A stretch of DNA of 64,000 bases, taken from Rugalucina vietnamica (taxonomy: Eukaryota; Mollusca; Bivalvia; Lucinida; Lucinidae). Positions within the stretch are counted from its first letter, which is position 1. Each line of letters begins with the position of its first letter. The DNA lies in contig OZ024875.1 in the NCBI GenBank assembly GCA_964017185.1, forward strand, positions 42,129,486 to 42,193,485. The letters run 5' to 3'. Below are positions 37,696 through 50,300 of the stretch, piece after piece. The translations under genes were made by a program, and so were the position numbers. The notes under the pieces are model-generated. The model had not been told where the DNA came from, searched no databases, and saw nothing but the letters and a program-made list of their open reading frames with translations.

Positions 37696-38330
37696 CATAA
37701 AACTCGTTTTTCATAAAACTTAAACTTGCTTCAAACACGGCTCAAACACGGAAATTATTCAATGTTGATATCTGATTTCTACCGTATAAAAAAAACAAAC
37801 TTTTGATTGACTGAGATGCAAACCTTTTAATCCTGCACGGGAAGTAAACGCTAAATACTTATAATACTAAACTAGAAACACACATCAATTAATGCGCTAA
37901 AATATTTGGAAAATGTAATTGTTATGAACAAGTAATATTTTGACATTATTTTACATTTGTAATACATCAAAACATTACAATTCATTACACATTCATTGAA
38001 CTGGGGTCGCTTTTTTGCTACCCGGAAGTGGAAAGAAGTCACGTGAAAGTCACCTGACTTACCTGGATAATATAGACCACGTGGGTTGTGACGTATTGTT
38101 TGTATCTGTGTATAAAATGTTGCTTCAATAAATTTTATTGAGGTCAATGAAATAAATAATGAACTTTTTAAATGAAAATATAACAAGTTGAAATTGTTAA
38201 AATAATCAACAGTTTCACTTTATACAGTAGTCATTATGGAAGTAGACATTTTCTCACAGTAGACATTATGGGAATAGACATTTTGGGAATAGACATTATG
38301 GGAGTAGACATTTTGGGGGTAGACATTCTA
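36247..38330. mobile_element. 2.1 kb element with tandem AATGTCTATTCCC terminal repeats in inverted arms
   Basis: Left arm: AATGTCTATTCCCAAAATGT, CTACTCCCATTAATGTC and further variants of a ~16 bp unit. Right arm: the inverse, ATGGGAATAGACATTTTGG and ATTTTGGGGGTAGACATTC. Inversion continues inward (CACTTCCGGGTGGCAAAAA near 36440 against TTTTTTGCTACCCGGAAGTG near 38010). The interior is AT-rich with a large purine microsatellite, no ORF. Edges are approximate; no clear target duplication. Confidence 0.75.
37423..37623 (+). repeat. (GA)n(GGGA)n(GA)n microsatellite
   Basis: About 55 bp of GA, then about 55 bp of GGGA from 37477 to 37530, then about 90 bp of GA. Open frames of RE and SL dipeptides here are artefacts of the repeat. 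A T-run follows at 37648-37695. Confidence 0.95.
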
Positions 38331-39582
38331 CCATTATTTACTGAGTTATCAGTTCCACTGGTAAATGGACAGGAAAAGACAACACATCTCGGGGAATGCT
38401 TTCATTTTTAATGAGATTCAGTAACATTGTTCACAATGAAAAACTGATGAGCCAGTACATATGATTATAGAACTTACTGTGTATTGTAAATATGTAGGAC
38501 TCACAACTGGGCCAGTTCCCCAAAATGGTCGATTCCCACACTAGGCCAATTCCCACAACTAGGCCAATTACCACAACTTAGCCAATTTCATAAAGTATTC
38601 CACAAATGGGTGGATTTGAGAAAATGCTGGGGTAGCTTATTTTGATAATCTCCTTTTTGTTTTTGCTTTAAGCTTTACAGTGTACATTAACAACATAATA
38701 TATGTACCATCAACACTGTATCACCCTCAAAAATCATTATCAGATGTTATAAGCCATACATATTTATTAAGACGAGTATATGTCATATGTGAGCATATGT
38801 CATGGTTTGTACTTTAAACATAGCCACATACATGTATAGAAGTATAGAAATAGTATAGCGTAATCTATAATGTCCTCAACATAAGCCAGTAAATAACTAA
38901 ACATTAAAGCTGGAATGCGACAAGCTGGAGACTAGCAGGGTAACTTGTCACCAACAAAGGTTTGTAATATTAAAGCAATTTTCACATTGCGATCTCATTG
39001 AATGGACATTTAGTCAACAATTTTGTAAATTTTAGTCAAAGTGGTACTGTGAATTCAACACTTTTGTGAATTTTAGTCAAAGTGTGTCATTCAACAGTTG
39101 TGCCACACTCATAAGATAGTTAGTTTCAAGACGTGTGACACTACTAGCCCCTGATTTTTCTTTTTTCGCATAATAGTCAAGAGTTGTTCTCAAGACATTC
39201 ACACAATAGTCAAGCAACATCTGTACAATGTTCATGCAAGTGCTGCAAATTGGTTGCACTGTAGATTTACCCAAATTTCGCAACAACGGTTTTGTAAGTG
39301 TTCCGCCATGGGTTCATATAACACACAAAACAAATTAGGCCATATAACTTGAAATATCATTACTTTGACGTCATTTCTACAGTTGTAAAATATCAACTGC
39401 AGCCAGGACTAAAATTTTCAATTCTTTGTTCCCCATTTTAAATGAACAAAAAGCTATATGGCAACACATATATGTATCCAGATCTATTACAAGGTACATG
39501 TACTTTTAGAAAATCAACAAATGGTTTGAATATAATTTGAGGCCTCATTTTATAAATTCAGACAAGAAATACATGTATATGT
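38331..39582. other. Intergenic stretch with a short GGCCAATTCCCACAACTA tandem
   Basis: At 38510-38590 four imperfect copies of a ~17 bp unit (GGGCCAGTTCCC, AGGCCAATTCCC, AGGCCAATTACC, TAGCCAATTTC) occur. Otherwise AT-rich with no gene seen. Confidence 0.5.
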
Positions 39583-39814
39583 AAGGCCTGGTTTCCACGG
39601 ACAATGTTTCCTTGATGAAGATTATTTGTTACAGAAACTTTGGCAATGAGTTTGCGTTCACACACAACAAAGATTACTTATATTACTTAGCTCGCTCACC
39701 TTTGTCACATATATTTGACAAAGAAACTTCGCCACAGAATCGAGTTTACACAAGCATATTTTTCTGTGACAAACCTACTTTGTCAAAGAAAAATTGTCCG
39801 TGGAAAGGAGGCCT
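39583..39814. mobile_element. 232 bp TIR element
   Basis: Ends AGGCCTGGTTTCCACGGACA and the inverse TTGTCCGTGGAAAGGAGGCCT, with inner inversion of TTTGTCACA blocks. No coding capacity. Confidence 0.75.
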
Positions 39815-40429
39815 AATGTAAAACAATGAAAAACAAAATAATGACAAACAATTCAAGCAAAATGAAATCAGACCTTAAATATCAGATCATTGGGTAAATC
39901 ATAAACCCTGAACTTCTATTTTATGAGCGCACACTAACACAAAAAGAATGACACAAGTTGGTCCATAACTTGAATGGTGATGCATTCTACGTGTTTAAAC
40001 CTTTGCAAAACATTTAAGTATAAGTTTTATTACACCTACTAAGATATGTTAGTGACAAACCTCATGAATGTAATACTAATATGCCAGCCAGCCAGTGTGT
40101 GCTTTTACATGTTTTTTGATAAGAAGTGGATGTGCGATTATTGGAGCATGTGGAGCATGTGTGATTATTATAACAAATATGGTATTCCCAAATTTTGGAT
40201 AGCTTTGCCGTGGACAGTTAATACATATAAGACACTGCAGCTTGTTATCTGGTTCATATTTACAAAGAATTATGCTTGTTAATTATATGTATTATAAGAT
40301 AAAATATTGTTTAATTCAACAACGCCCTACAATACAACAAGATGATTGTGATTAATAATCACACTAGGAATGTAGCTTGATCTAAATGATAACATTCAAA
40401 GTGTAAATCGTCTAGAAATCATTGCTATC
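39815..40429. other. Unassigned intergenic stretch
   Basis: AT-rich, with a small tandem TGGAGCATG at 40142-40161. No gene or repeat boundary seen. Confidence 0.4.
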
Positions 40430-40640
40430 TGAGACGCAACACGAGGAAACTGGGTTTCCACATTGCAAACCATGTTTGACATAAACCGGCCTGTACAGTC
40501 TCAGAGAGAGATTGCAAGTTTGAAATTTTGGATTTAATAAGAAGAGGGATTGTACTATATGTGTCGATGTAAAAAAAGGCGCTGATCTGCATCATTCTTT
40601 TCACATGGGCAAAAAGCCGGTTTCCTCATGATGCGGCTCA
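40430..40640 (+). repeat. Palindromic MITE family B, diverged copy
   Basis: GAGACGCAACACGAGGAAAC to GTTTCCTCATGATGCGGCTC; the hairpin is reduced to GGCGCTGATCTGCATC. Confidence 0.7.
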
Positions 40641-40904
40641 CCTGACAAGCGTTCTAAAATGGCTGAAAACTATGCAAATCACAGCAAAATGACCGATTTA
40701 GATCAACCAAATACATGGACTGCAAAAAGAATTGATCATTTTTTTTTATTTTATTTTTTTCAAAATAAAAATGGAATGTTTGATTTGTTGTTTGACATTA
40801 ACAGTAAATACTTAAAGTCATGTTGATATAACCATTTACTGAATCATAATTGCCAGGGCAGCCTCCTTGGTGCAGTTTACCATGAACAAGTGTTCATTCT
40901 TTCT

Positions 40905-41096
40905 ATCTTACTTTTGATCCAAAACATAGATTGTGGGTACTCATTAGAACTGCCTCAGTGAGGCGGTTCTAACGTGTAGCCACAATCAATGTTTTGAGCA
41001 AAACTATTAAAAACATCAAAATTTTTGCAATGAAATTTTCAATTTTTTACAGCTAAAATTGTCTCTGTATATTGGATGGGCAAGTTTTCGAAATGC
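40905..41096 (-). repeat. Palindromic MITE family A copy, left arm missing
   Basis: Hairpin ACATAGATTGTGGGTACTC / GTGTAGCCACAATCAATGTT, then GAAATTTTCAATTTTTTACAG and TATTGGATGGGCAAGTTTTC. Confidence 0.75.
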
Positions 41097-41099
41097 GTC

Positions 41100-41580
41100 A
41101 GTTGATGACACAGTTAATGTTTAATTCATCTTGAACCAAAGGAAAACAGAAAACTAGACTGCTTAAAGCAAGAATCAGTAACAGGTCCACTGCTTAAAAA
41201 GTGAACTACATGTAATTATCAACAAAGCTACATGTACTATGCTAGATAATAATATGGAATGAACTGATTGTTATAGAGAATGGAAAATATGCAAAAGCAA
41301 ACATAGATACAACAAAAGATGAATATTCTTCAAGAAAATGGAATGATTATGGAGCAATATATATATATAAGTATATTATGAAAGGTGTTACATAATCTCT
41401 TGATAAAATGTATATAACGAAAACACATTTATTCACTAATATAACAATATCATTGTATGAAAAACAAAGATATAGACTGGATTTCACAACCATATCGATA
41501 ACACTTTCTCATCGAAAAATTGCACTTATAAGCGTGAGGTTCTTGGATATATTGGATGCTAAGATTCTAACATGATAATA
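41100..41580. other. Unassigned intergenic stretch
   Basis: AT-rich sequence with a short (TA)n at 41360. Nothing else recognised. Confidence 0.4.
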
Positions 41581-41581
41581 T

Positions 41582-41816
41582 GAGCCACTGCACAAGAAAA
41601 CCAACAAAATGCTTAGGCAAAAACAAAGGCGCAGATCAGCTTCGCAGTAACTGCGAAGCTGATCAGCGCCTTTGTTTTCGCTACATGGATAGTACAATCC
41701 CTCTTCTACTTAAATCCAAAATTTCAAATTTCTAGCCTGCTTCTGTGACTGTACAGGCTGGTTTGTGTCGGACCTGGTCGGAAACCCAAATTGTTTGTTT
41801 TCTCATGCACAGGCTC
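41582..41816 (-). repeat. Palindromic MITE family B copy with perfect hairpin
   Basis: GAGCCACTGCACAAGAAAAC to TTTTCTCATGCACAGGCTC. The centre GCAGATCAGCTTCGCAGTAA / CTGCGAAGCTGATC is a perfect inverted repeat. ATAT is present on both flanks. Confidence 0.85.
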
Positions 41817-42119
41817 ATATAGCAGTCAGAACAGATTTCCTCACTTCCCTAATAACTTTGACAGGGACATTAAATAAAAAAAATATACAAAAAGGAAATA
41901 TATTAGTACTATCCACAACCAAATATAGACAAGAAATAATGTAATTATTTACAGAAAAAATGAATAAATACTGCAGGAATTCTAGAATACATGGATTTCT
42001 ACTTTGTGAGCCATTAAATTATTAGTGAAATGCCATCAGAATATAAGTGAAAAGCAGTCAATAAAATTTGTTCATAGAGTGGCAACATACCTTAATTTGG
42101 AACACAAGTATATAGGAGT

Positions 42120-42315
42120 TAATGTGTCTTGCTCAATGACACACAGGTGCTTGTATCCTCATTTTTTAAGGTTTTAGGAGCATAGGTATGTATATAAAGA
42201 CATACCTATCCGCCTAAAACCTTAAAAAAATGATGATACAGGCCCCTGTGCAACAACATAATTCAGTGCCAGTGGGATCTGGGGCCCTACACACTAATCA
42301 CAATGCAACTGTGCT
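42120..42315 (-). repeat. Diverged SINE interrupted by a palindrome
   Basis: SINE pieces GTGTCTTGCTCAATGACACA and GGGATCTGGGGCCC flank an inverted repeat at about 42163-42238 (TTTTTTAAGGTTTTAGGAGC / GCCTAAAACCTTAAAAAAA) with a CATAGGTATGTATATAAAG loop region. Confidence 0.6.
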
Positions 42316-42462
42316 CCCTTTGTTAAGACAAGTCAAGTCCCAAACTTAGGACAGTTACAGTTGTACCTATCTATGTGCAGTGTGAGTATTGACTAGAGAT
42401 TTATTTCTTCAGATCCCTATCAAAATATATAACAAAACATATGAAATATTCCTATAGTTCCT

Positions 42463-42585
42463 GGACGATCGTAGTAGACCTTTGTCACAGATATGAATGA
42501 CACACCTGTTCCTATTGGCCAAATACATTCATTTCATTAATATGTATAATGGTAAACCTGTGTCGTAAGTCTACTCCAATCGTCC
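42463..42585. mobile_element. 123 bp TIR element
   Basis: GGACGATCGTAGTAGACCTT and the inverse AAGTCTACTCCAATCGTCC, with TTTGTCACAG / CTGTGTCG continuing the inversion. Non-coding. Confidence 0.7.
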
Positions 42586-42959
42586 GAGATAACAAGTCTA
42601 ATAGAGGACTAACAAATGGTTATCCAGAGTTAACCAACAAGACTGAGAAGTGAGAACAACCAATGTGAATGCAATCAATATGCAACAATTATCAATAAAT
42701 ACCTGTCTGGGAACCCCATATCTACAGAACAGAATGGACGGTTGAAAGCTGTTTGTTTACAGCAATCTTATACTGATTTTATTTGCATTAGTTGTTCTCA
42801 GTCGTGTTACTTGTTTCTAGATAACCTGTGTGATTAAGAGGAATGCAGACAATGCATATATTTTATGAAATGTGAAAATGCAGGTTCCTACATCCACTGT
42901 ACTGAGCATGTTTCTGTTCAACAATTTTTCAGTTGTTTTGGGACAGGGCAATCACTTCC

Positions 42960-43060
42960 TTGACTTTAATCAGTACTACGTGGGGTTAATGTATCTTGCC
43001 CATGCAACCCAGGACCTCTCGATTCAGAGTATGACACCCTACCACTAGATCTCTGCACTC
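42960..43060 (-). repeat. tRNA-headed SINE fragment
   Basis: Minus-strand head: GGTTGCATGGGCAAGATACA follows AATCGAGAGGTCCTGGGTT with a degraded box region and a lost tail. Confidence 0.55.
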
Positions 43061-43133
43061 TTGTGCAAGCTGAGAATCACTAAAACATGAAACTCATCCT
43101 TGTCATGGAGACTTAATGCATTGAATATTAAAT

Positions 43134-43368
43134 GAGCCATGCCACTAGAAAACCAACAATGTGGTTTCTGGACAGGTTCAACACAAACCAACCTGTACCA
43201 GCACAGAAGATGGCTAGAGGCTGGAAATTTTGGATAAAGAAAGTAGAGGAATTGTACTATCCATGTAACAAAAACAAAGGTGCTGATCGGCTTCGCAGTT
43301 ACTGTGAAGCTGATTTGTGCCTTGTTTTCGCCCATGCAAAATGTTGGGGTTTTTTTATGACACAGCTC
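43134..43368 (+). repeat. Palindromic MITE family B copy with AAAT duplication
   Basis: GAGCCATGCCACTAGAAAAC to TTTTTATGACACAGCTC. Hairpin GTGCTGATCGGCTTCGCAGT / ACTGTGAAGCTGATTTGTGC. AAAT on both flanks. Confidence 0.8.
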
Positions 43369-44330
43369 AAATGAAAATATCCTATTTGAAAAGCACCAAT
43401 CTTAACAAAACCCTGTTTGAAAATGGCTAATCTTAACAAAATTAAGACTGAATGAAAGAACTTGAAAGTAAATATCATAAACCTACACAAAAACACAACC
43501 TCCAATGACAGGTGTTTTACAAGTACAGCATTTGTAGACTAGGATTTTGAGCAAGGTTGGTTTCAACACGAGTCATAATATCAAAACACCAACCCAGTAT
43601 CGGTGTAAAGGGCTAAATGAACCACATTATAAGAGAATCAGTCTTCAGGATTTCAGACAAGATATGACAATAAAATAAACAATTTGTTCTCACAACTCAT
43701 GGTTCAAGGGTGACAGAAGACACATATTTAACAGTAAAAAGGTTTGAGTGATCTAAAAATGAACACCTTAGAATCATAAATTTTGCCTTGTGAGAACAAC
43801 ACTTACAAAACAAGGACATACCAAAAGCACCTGTGATTATCAATCTCAAAATGCAACATGAGTATATGGCACCACTTCTTACAACCTCTTTAATCTACAC
43901 TGGTTATCCAGTGACAACCAATGTGACTGAGAACAACCCATGTAGATGAAATCAATAAAGCCATATTAAAGAGTAGTTTAGTTTCAACATATTTTATTGC
44001 CATTTTAAGCAATGGGGTTGGGCTACAAGTTCTTAAAACAGCCCACCCCCTAAAAAGAGTAGGTACCTGTCTGAGAACAACTTACCATGGATCAGAGTAA
44101 GTTGTTCCCTGACAGGTGTTTACATCTTACAGCCTAATAACTGAATATTTTTAACAGCATCATTTGTTCACAGTCCCATTGGTTATCTCTGGATAACCAG
44201 TGTGTACTCAGGAATCCAATCCACTCCGACTACATGGTGTATTGTTGCGTAAGTCAGTCACATGGTTTCCAGAATCAGCTCCAATACCAAAGGCAGCGTC
44301 CTGTTCCTGTCTTGTGTTGTCTATGTGTTG
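43369..44330. other. Probable 3' UTR and flank of the ELAPOR-like gene
   Basis: Immediately downstream (minus strand) of the terminal-exon stop codon. Contains a minus-strand AATAAA at 43993-43998 as candidate polyadenylation signal. No repeats recognised; TTATCCAGTGACAACCAATG-like motifs recur three times with TGGATAACCAGTGT. Confidence 0.5.
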
Positions 44331-44384
44331 TTATGTGAGTGGCATTCTTTCATTCATGAGTGTTGTGTCAAAGGCATCATCATC
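44331..44384 (-). CDS. ELAPOR-like terminal exon
   Basis: Encodes DDDAFDTTLMNERMPLT and a TAA stop. Acceptor CTGTTTCCAG|GATGAT in phase 0, 7.9 kb from the previous exon. The D-x-F-D-x-x-x pattern resembles the D-G-F-D-S-V-P-L-K terminus recalled for vertebrate ELAPOR2. It is short, so less certain than the other exons. Confidence 0.72.
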   Translation of the reverse strand, partial: DDDAFDTTLMNERMPLT

Positions 44385-47300
44385 CTGGAAACAGAGAACA
44401 ACAATATACTGAAACTAAAAAGAAATGTTTCAATAGGTGTTGCTTATATTGAAACAGAACCTAAATGCTAAGGTATCATCAACATATTTTCAATCAAAAC
44501 TTTGTTTTATGGTTTAAACATCCCAGTAAAAACCAGAGGACCATTGGTCCTGAGAACGCTCACCTGAAGCCTGATCTTGGAGTATTAAGTCATCATGAAA
44601 TGACCTTGACCTTGAATACTCACAAACTTTTATTGACTTCATAAGTTGTCTGCATCTAGCAACTTTCAGGTCTCAGGCTGCAACAGTTTCCAAAATATCC
44701 ATTGTTTTCGCCTTTTCCTATGTAAAAGCCTATGTTTCCAAAATTGACCTTGCTGTAAAATAGGTCAAGGTCATCCTAGGGTCATCATTTCAAAAAAATA
44801 TGATGGGCTGGAGTCCCAAATGCTACATACCAAGTTTTACGAAAATCCGCCAGCCTGTTCTGGAGAAGAAGATTTTTGAGTGGTTTTTACCATAGTTGGG
44901 CATGGCGGCCATCTTGGTCATGTGACCCATATTTCGCGATCAAACTTTTGTTCCCCCTACCCATGGACGCTCCAAATAAAATTTCACTTTGATTGGCCAA
45001 GCAGTTTCAGAGAAGATCTTTGAAAAGTGTGTATGGAAAACAGACTGGCCAAGGTCAAGAGATGACCTTGACCTAAATTAATCACATACCTTCATCTACT
45101 CCATTAGTTGTTTGCATCTACCACTTTTCAGGTCTCAGGCTGCAACAGTTTTCAAAAAAATCCATAATTTTCACTTTTTCCCATGTAAAAGCCTATGTTT
45201 CCAAAATTGACCTTGCTGTAAAATAGGTCAAGGTCATCCTAGGGTCATCATTTTATCAAACTATGATAGGCTGGAGTCCCAAATAATACATACGAAGTTT
45301 CATGAAAATCGGCCTGCCAGTTCTGGAGAAGAAGATTTTTTAGTGGTTTTTACCATAATTGGGCTTGGCGGCCATCTTGGTCATGTGACCTGGATTTCGC
45401 TATCAAACTTTCATTATCTCTACCCATGAATGCTCCACATAAAATTTCAGTTTGATTGGCCATGCAGTTTCAGAGAAGAAAATCTTTGAAAAGTGTGTAT
45501 GGACAACAGACTGCTCAAGGTCAAGAGATGACCTTAACCTCAAGTAATCACATACTTTCATTAGTTGTTTTGCATCTATCACTTTTCAGGCCTCAGGCTG
45601 CAATCGTTTTCAAAAAATCCATAATTTTCACTTCTTCCCATGTAAAAGCCTACGTTTACAATATTGACCTTGCCGTAAAATAGGTCAAGGTCATGCTAGG
45701 GTCATCATTTGATCAAACTATGATGGGCTGTAGTCCCAAATGCTACATACCAAGTTTCGTGAAAATCGGCCTTCTGGTTCATGAGAAGAAGATTTTTGAG
45801 TGGTTTTTACCATATATGGGCGTGGCGGCCATCTTGGTCATGTGACCTGGATTTCACGATCAAACTTTCGTCACCCCTACCCATGGATGCTTCACATAAA
45901 ATTTCACTTTGATTGGCCAAGTGGTTTCAAAGGAGAAGATCTTTGAAAAGTGTGTATAGACGACAGACTGGCCAAGGTCAAGAGATGACCTTGACCTAAA
46001 TTAATCACATACCTTCATCTACTCCATTAGTTGTTTTCACCTACCACTTTTCAGGCCTCAGGCTGCAATAGTTTTCAAAAAATCCATAGTTTTCACTTTT
46101 TCCCATGTAAAAGCCTATGTTTCCAAATTTGACCTTGCCGTAAAATAGGTCAAGGTCATCCAAGGGTCATCATTTTATCAAACTATGATTGGTTAAAGTC
46201 CCCAATGCTACATACCAAGTTTCGTGGAAATCAGCCCACCGGTTCTGGAGAAGAAGATTTTTGAGTGGTTTTTACCATATATGGGCGTGGCGGCCATCTT
46301 GGTCATGTGACCTGGATCTCGCGATCAAACTTCAGTTCCCCCTACCCATGGATGCTCCATATAAAATTTCACTTTGATTGGCCAAGCGGTTTCAGAGAAG
46401 AAGATCTTTGAAATTGTGGACGACGGATGGACGACGGACGGATCCTATAAGCTCACCTTGTGAGCCTTCGACTCAGGTGAGCTAAAAATCAGTCATGTCA
46501 GGATGGAGCCACCACTTTCAGGGCATTAACAGTAAATGTGTCTTGCTCAAAGATACAAGACGGCACACAGCGGTGTTTGGATCAAAGCTCTATTGATTCT
46601 AAGTCCAACGCTTTACCACAAGACCACCACGCTCCTTATTTCTACTGAAGTGATCCACAATACTTTATACTTGATTAAAGTCATAAATTTCTTTATACAA
46701 TGTTTTATCTGGCTCAATATTATCCATTATTTGCACAATGTATATGTACATAAATGGGTATAAAGGATGAAAATATTTAAAAACAATTTCTAGCACCTAG
46801 ATCTTTTGTAATGCAAGCAATTACGGTACTATATCACTTGTGTCTGTCTGTTAAAACTCAATTGGAAATACATACACTGGACCTCTTTACAACACACTTT
46901 GTTACAACACCGTTTTGGATATAACATTGATCAATGTTAGACCCCAAATGGTCATTTTAGACTATTTTTGCTATGTGTCTATATATTTTACTCTCGTTAT
47001 AACACAAATTGGCTAGCTAACACGGAAATTGTCTTGGACTCCAACAACAGTGTTACAAAGAGGTTGTGGTGTATTAGCAATTGAAATAATTCCTCCTCAA
47101 GCATGCAAATGAAGACTTTCTCTTTCATGCACAAGCACCTTCGGGGTTCCCAAGTCAAGCAGTATCAAAATTCCCCCGCTTTTGCCTTATTTTTAAAATT
47201 TCAAATTCTTGGACATTTCCCTGACTTTTGCAAAATTTAATATTTTCCTGACTTCTGCAAAATTACATTTTTCACTGATGCATGGCAACCCTGAGTCTTG

Positions 47301-50300
47301 TCTGTGATACTATATTTTCTATCAGAAAAAAATATTATACATAGCCCAAATTATTTAATATATAAACATACATAATTTTCAGCTATCAGTACCATACTGA
47401 TTCAAAGATTTCACAATCAGTATGCCAGTATAGTTTTGGGGGCACAGAAAATAGTACAGACCTTGATCACACTTCTCGTATACTAAAGATGCCTACATCC
47501 TGTTGTGGCAAAACAATCATGATATGAGCCTTCCCATGAGAAAACCAACAATGTGGTTTTTGAACAGGTTTGATACAAACTGAGCTGTACAAGCACAGAA
47601 AATGGCTAGAGGCTTCAAATTTTGGATTTAGAAAGTAGAGGAATTGTACTATCCCTGTAGCGAAAACAAAGGTGCTGATCATCTTCACAGTTACTGTGAA
47701 GCTGATCTGTGTCTTTGTTTTCACCTAGGCAAAAATCCGGTTTTCTCATGATGCGGCTGAAATAGTACAGACCTAGATCACTCTTCACGTATACTAAAGC
47801 TGACTGCATCTTGTGGTATGCACTTCTTTTTCTTCTTCTTTTTAATAGATTTTATAATGTAAAATTTCTTATCTCTGTTAGTTCCTGTTCAAGCTTTATT
47901 CATATAACAGGTTCTTGTCATACATGTAAAAGCCTGTGTGGTGTAGTGGTTAGCCCATTTGAGATTTGGTTGAGTTCACCTTATTTTAAGGGGCGTAAAG
48001 AGTAATTTTGAATCTTTATCTCATTTTTCGATGAAATTCCTTTGAGCAAACAGAATAGCCCCTGGTGGGACGCCGCGTTCTGCGGCATCACATCTGGGGC
48101 TATACTGTTTGCCTATGTCCCATTAAAGAAACCCAAGGTGGCAAGTTATTGCTGGGCACAGTATATATGCTTCATATGTCACTTTAAAACAAGGTCATAT
48201 CTCCATATGACCTTAGCTGTTGAGTAGGATTTAACACATATACACCATCACCCATATCATACTGGTGTCGTGCCAGGAAAGAAACAATTGAACATGAGTA
48301 GCATCACCAGAAAACTGGTCTTTGGGCTTTCCGCCCAGGTCCGACACAAACCATGCTGTACAGCCACAGAAAATAGCTAGAAGCTCGAAATTTTAGAATA
48401 TGAAAGAAGAGACATTGTACTATCATTTGAGCAAAAACAAAGATGTTGATCAGCTGTGCAGTTGCTGCCCAGCTGATGTGTCCTTGCTTTTGCATAGGCA
48501 AAACATTGGTTTTCTTAAGACACAACTCACATAATGTGCATGCTTTGTGATAACCACAATGCAATTGTGCAAATTTTCCCAGAGAATCAGAGAAGCAAAG
48601 AAGCCCCTATGTATTACAAAAACTTGCCCATGTAGTATACATAGAACTTTTCAGTTGTAAAAATTGAAAAAAAAAAAAAAAAAAGATATTTGATACATTT
48701 TTGCTCAAAACATGGATTGTGGGTACATTTTACAACTGCCTCCGTGAGACGGTTCTAACAAGTACCCACAATCTATGTTTTGGATAGAAAAAGAAAATAT
48801 AATAAAAATAATTGTTAGATCCTTTGGAAGCAGTAAAACATTCAAAGCAAGAAGATGGGCCATATTGTACAATTTCGGGTAATGAACCTTCATCAGTGAT
48901 CCTTTACAAAACTGGCAGCGAAAGCCAGACAGGTAACCCTGTATACCCCAGTTTTAAAATCTAAACATGAGGTATACATTACACAGACATGTTTTCCTGA
49001 TGAGTATGTGAAGAACCTGTTATATTCAGCAATACATAATAATGTACAAACCAAGAATTCAGCTCTTCCTACATAATTTAAGGATTTAAGTTATATATGG
49101 TCTTCAACAGTATAATGGTTTAGCTCAAAACATAACATAAATATAATGCATACAGCAATTATGTCCCTTTCTTCTTTTTATAAATAAAAAAGAAATAAGT
49201 TTCAGTTATTATCAAAGTTGTTTGCTAGTATTGAGGTTTAACATCCCAGTCAACTTTTTTTCAATAAATAAAAATAAACTGAAAGTTGGGATAGAGGCAA
49301 TGCTTCCTGGGTATTAACCAGTACCCCAAGGAATTAATAATGTGTCTTACTCAAGGACACAACTCCACATCCCCAGCGGGGATCTAACCCAGGACCTATC
49401 AAATCGGAGTCTGATGTTCTGCAAATAACCCATCGCACTCCCCTCAGAAACATGTTCTGCATTTATGAAGAATTTGTTTGTAATGAGGTTTAAAGTCACA
49501 GTCATGTCAGGGCAGAGCCACCACTTCCTGGGTATTTACCAGTACTGTGGGGAGTTAATGTGCCTTGTTCCAGGACACAATACAGTGCCCCATGTGGGGC
49601 TCAACCCCAGGATCTCTTGATTGGGAGTCTGAGGCTCTACCACCAGGCCACAGAGCTCCCCTATTATGAAGAATTGACAATAGAAAAAATGTTATTAGGC
49701 CATTTATTCAAAATACATAATTTATGGATATACTTTATCATTATAGTCTCATGACTGTTCAAAAATATAAAAAATATCAATCCAGCCAGTATGTAACCAA
49801 GCCACATGCACCAAAATCAAATTAGACATCAACAAAAAATCCCAATTTCACCAGTTCAATATAAAGGAAAATGATCTTTTCACAATGTGCAAGCTCTGCT
49901 GTATGCAAACCAGGGAAAATAGCCAAGGGATGGCAGGACTTGGCAGCGAGTAAGTTTTCTTTTTTAAACTGCATGACAAACACAACATTTTTTGTTGTTT
50001 TTTGTACATAAAGAGGCATTTTATATGTATATGAGCCGCCTCATGAGAAAACCAACAATGTGGATTCCAAACAGGTCTGACACAAACAGAGCTGTACAAT
50101 CAAAGAGGCAGGCTAGATTCTGGAAATTTTTGATTTAGAAAGTAGAGGAACTGTAATCCTTGTAGCAAAAACAAAGGTGCTGATCAGTTTCGCAGTAACA
50201 GCTGATCTGCAACTTTGTTTTCACATGTATGCAAAATGTTGGTTTTCTCATGATGTGGCTTAAATTCATAATAATTCAAAGAAAATACAACTTCAACTTG

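Noticed and set aside
37330-37716. Open frames of RE, GREGGREG and SLSLPPSLPP repeats on both strands
   Set aside because: Translations of the (GA)n(GGGA)n microsatellite in several frames; no gene.
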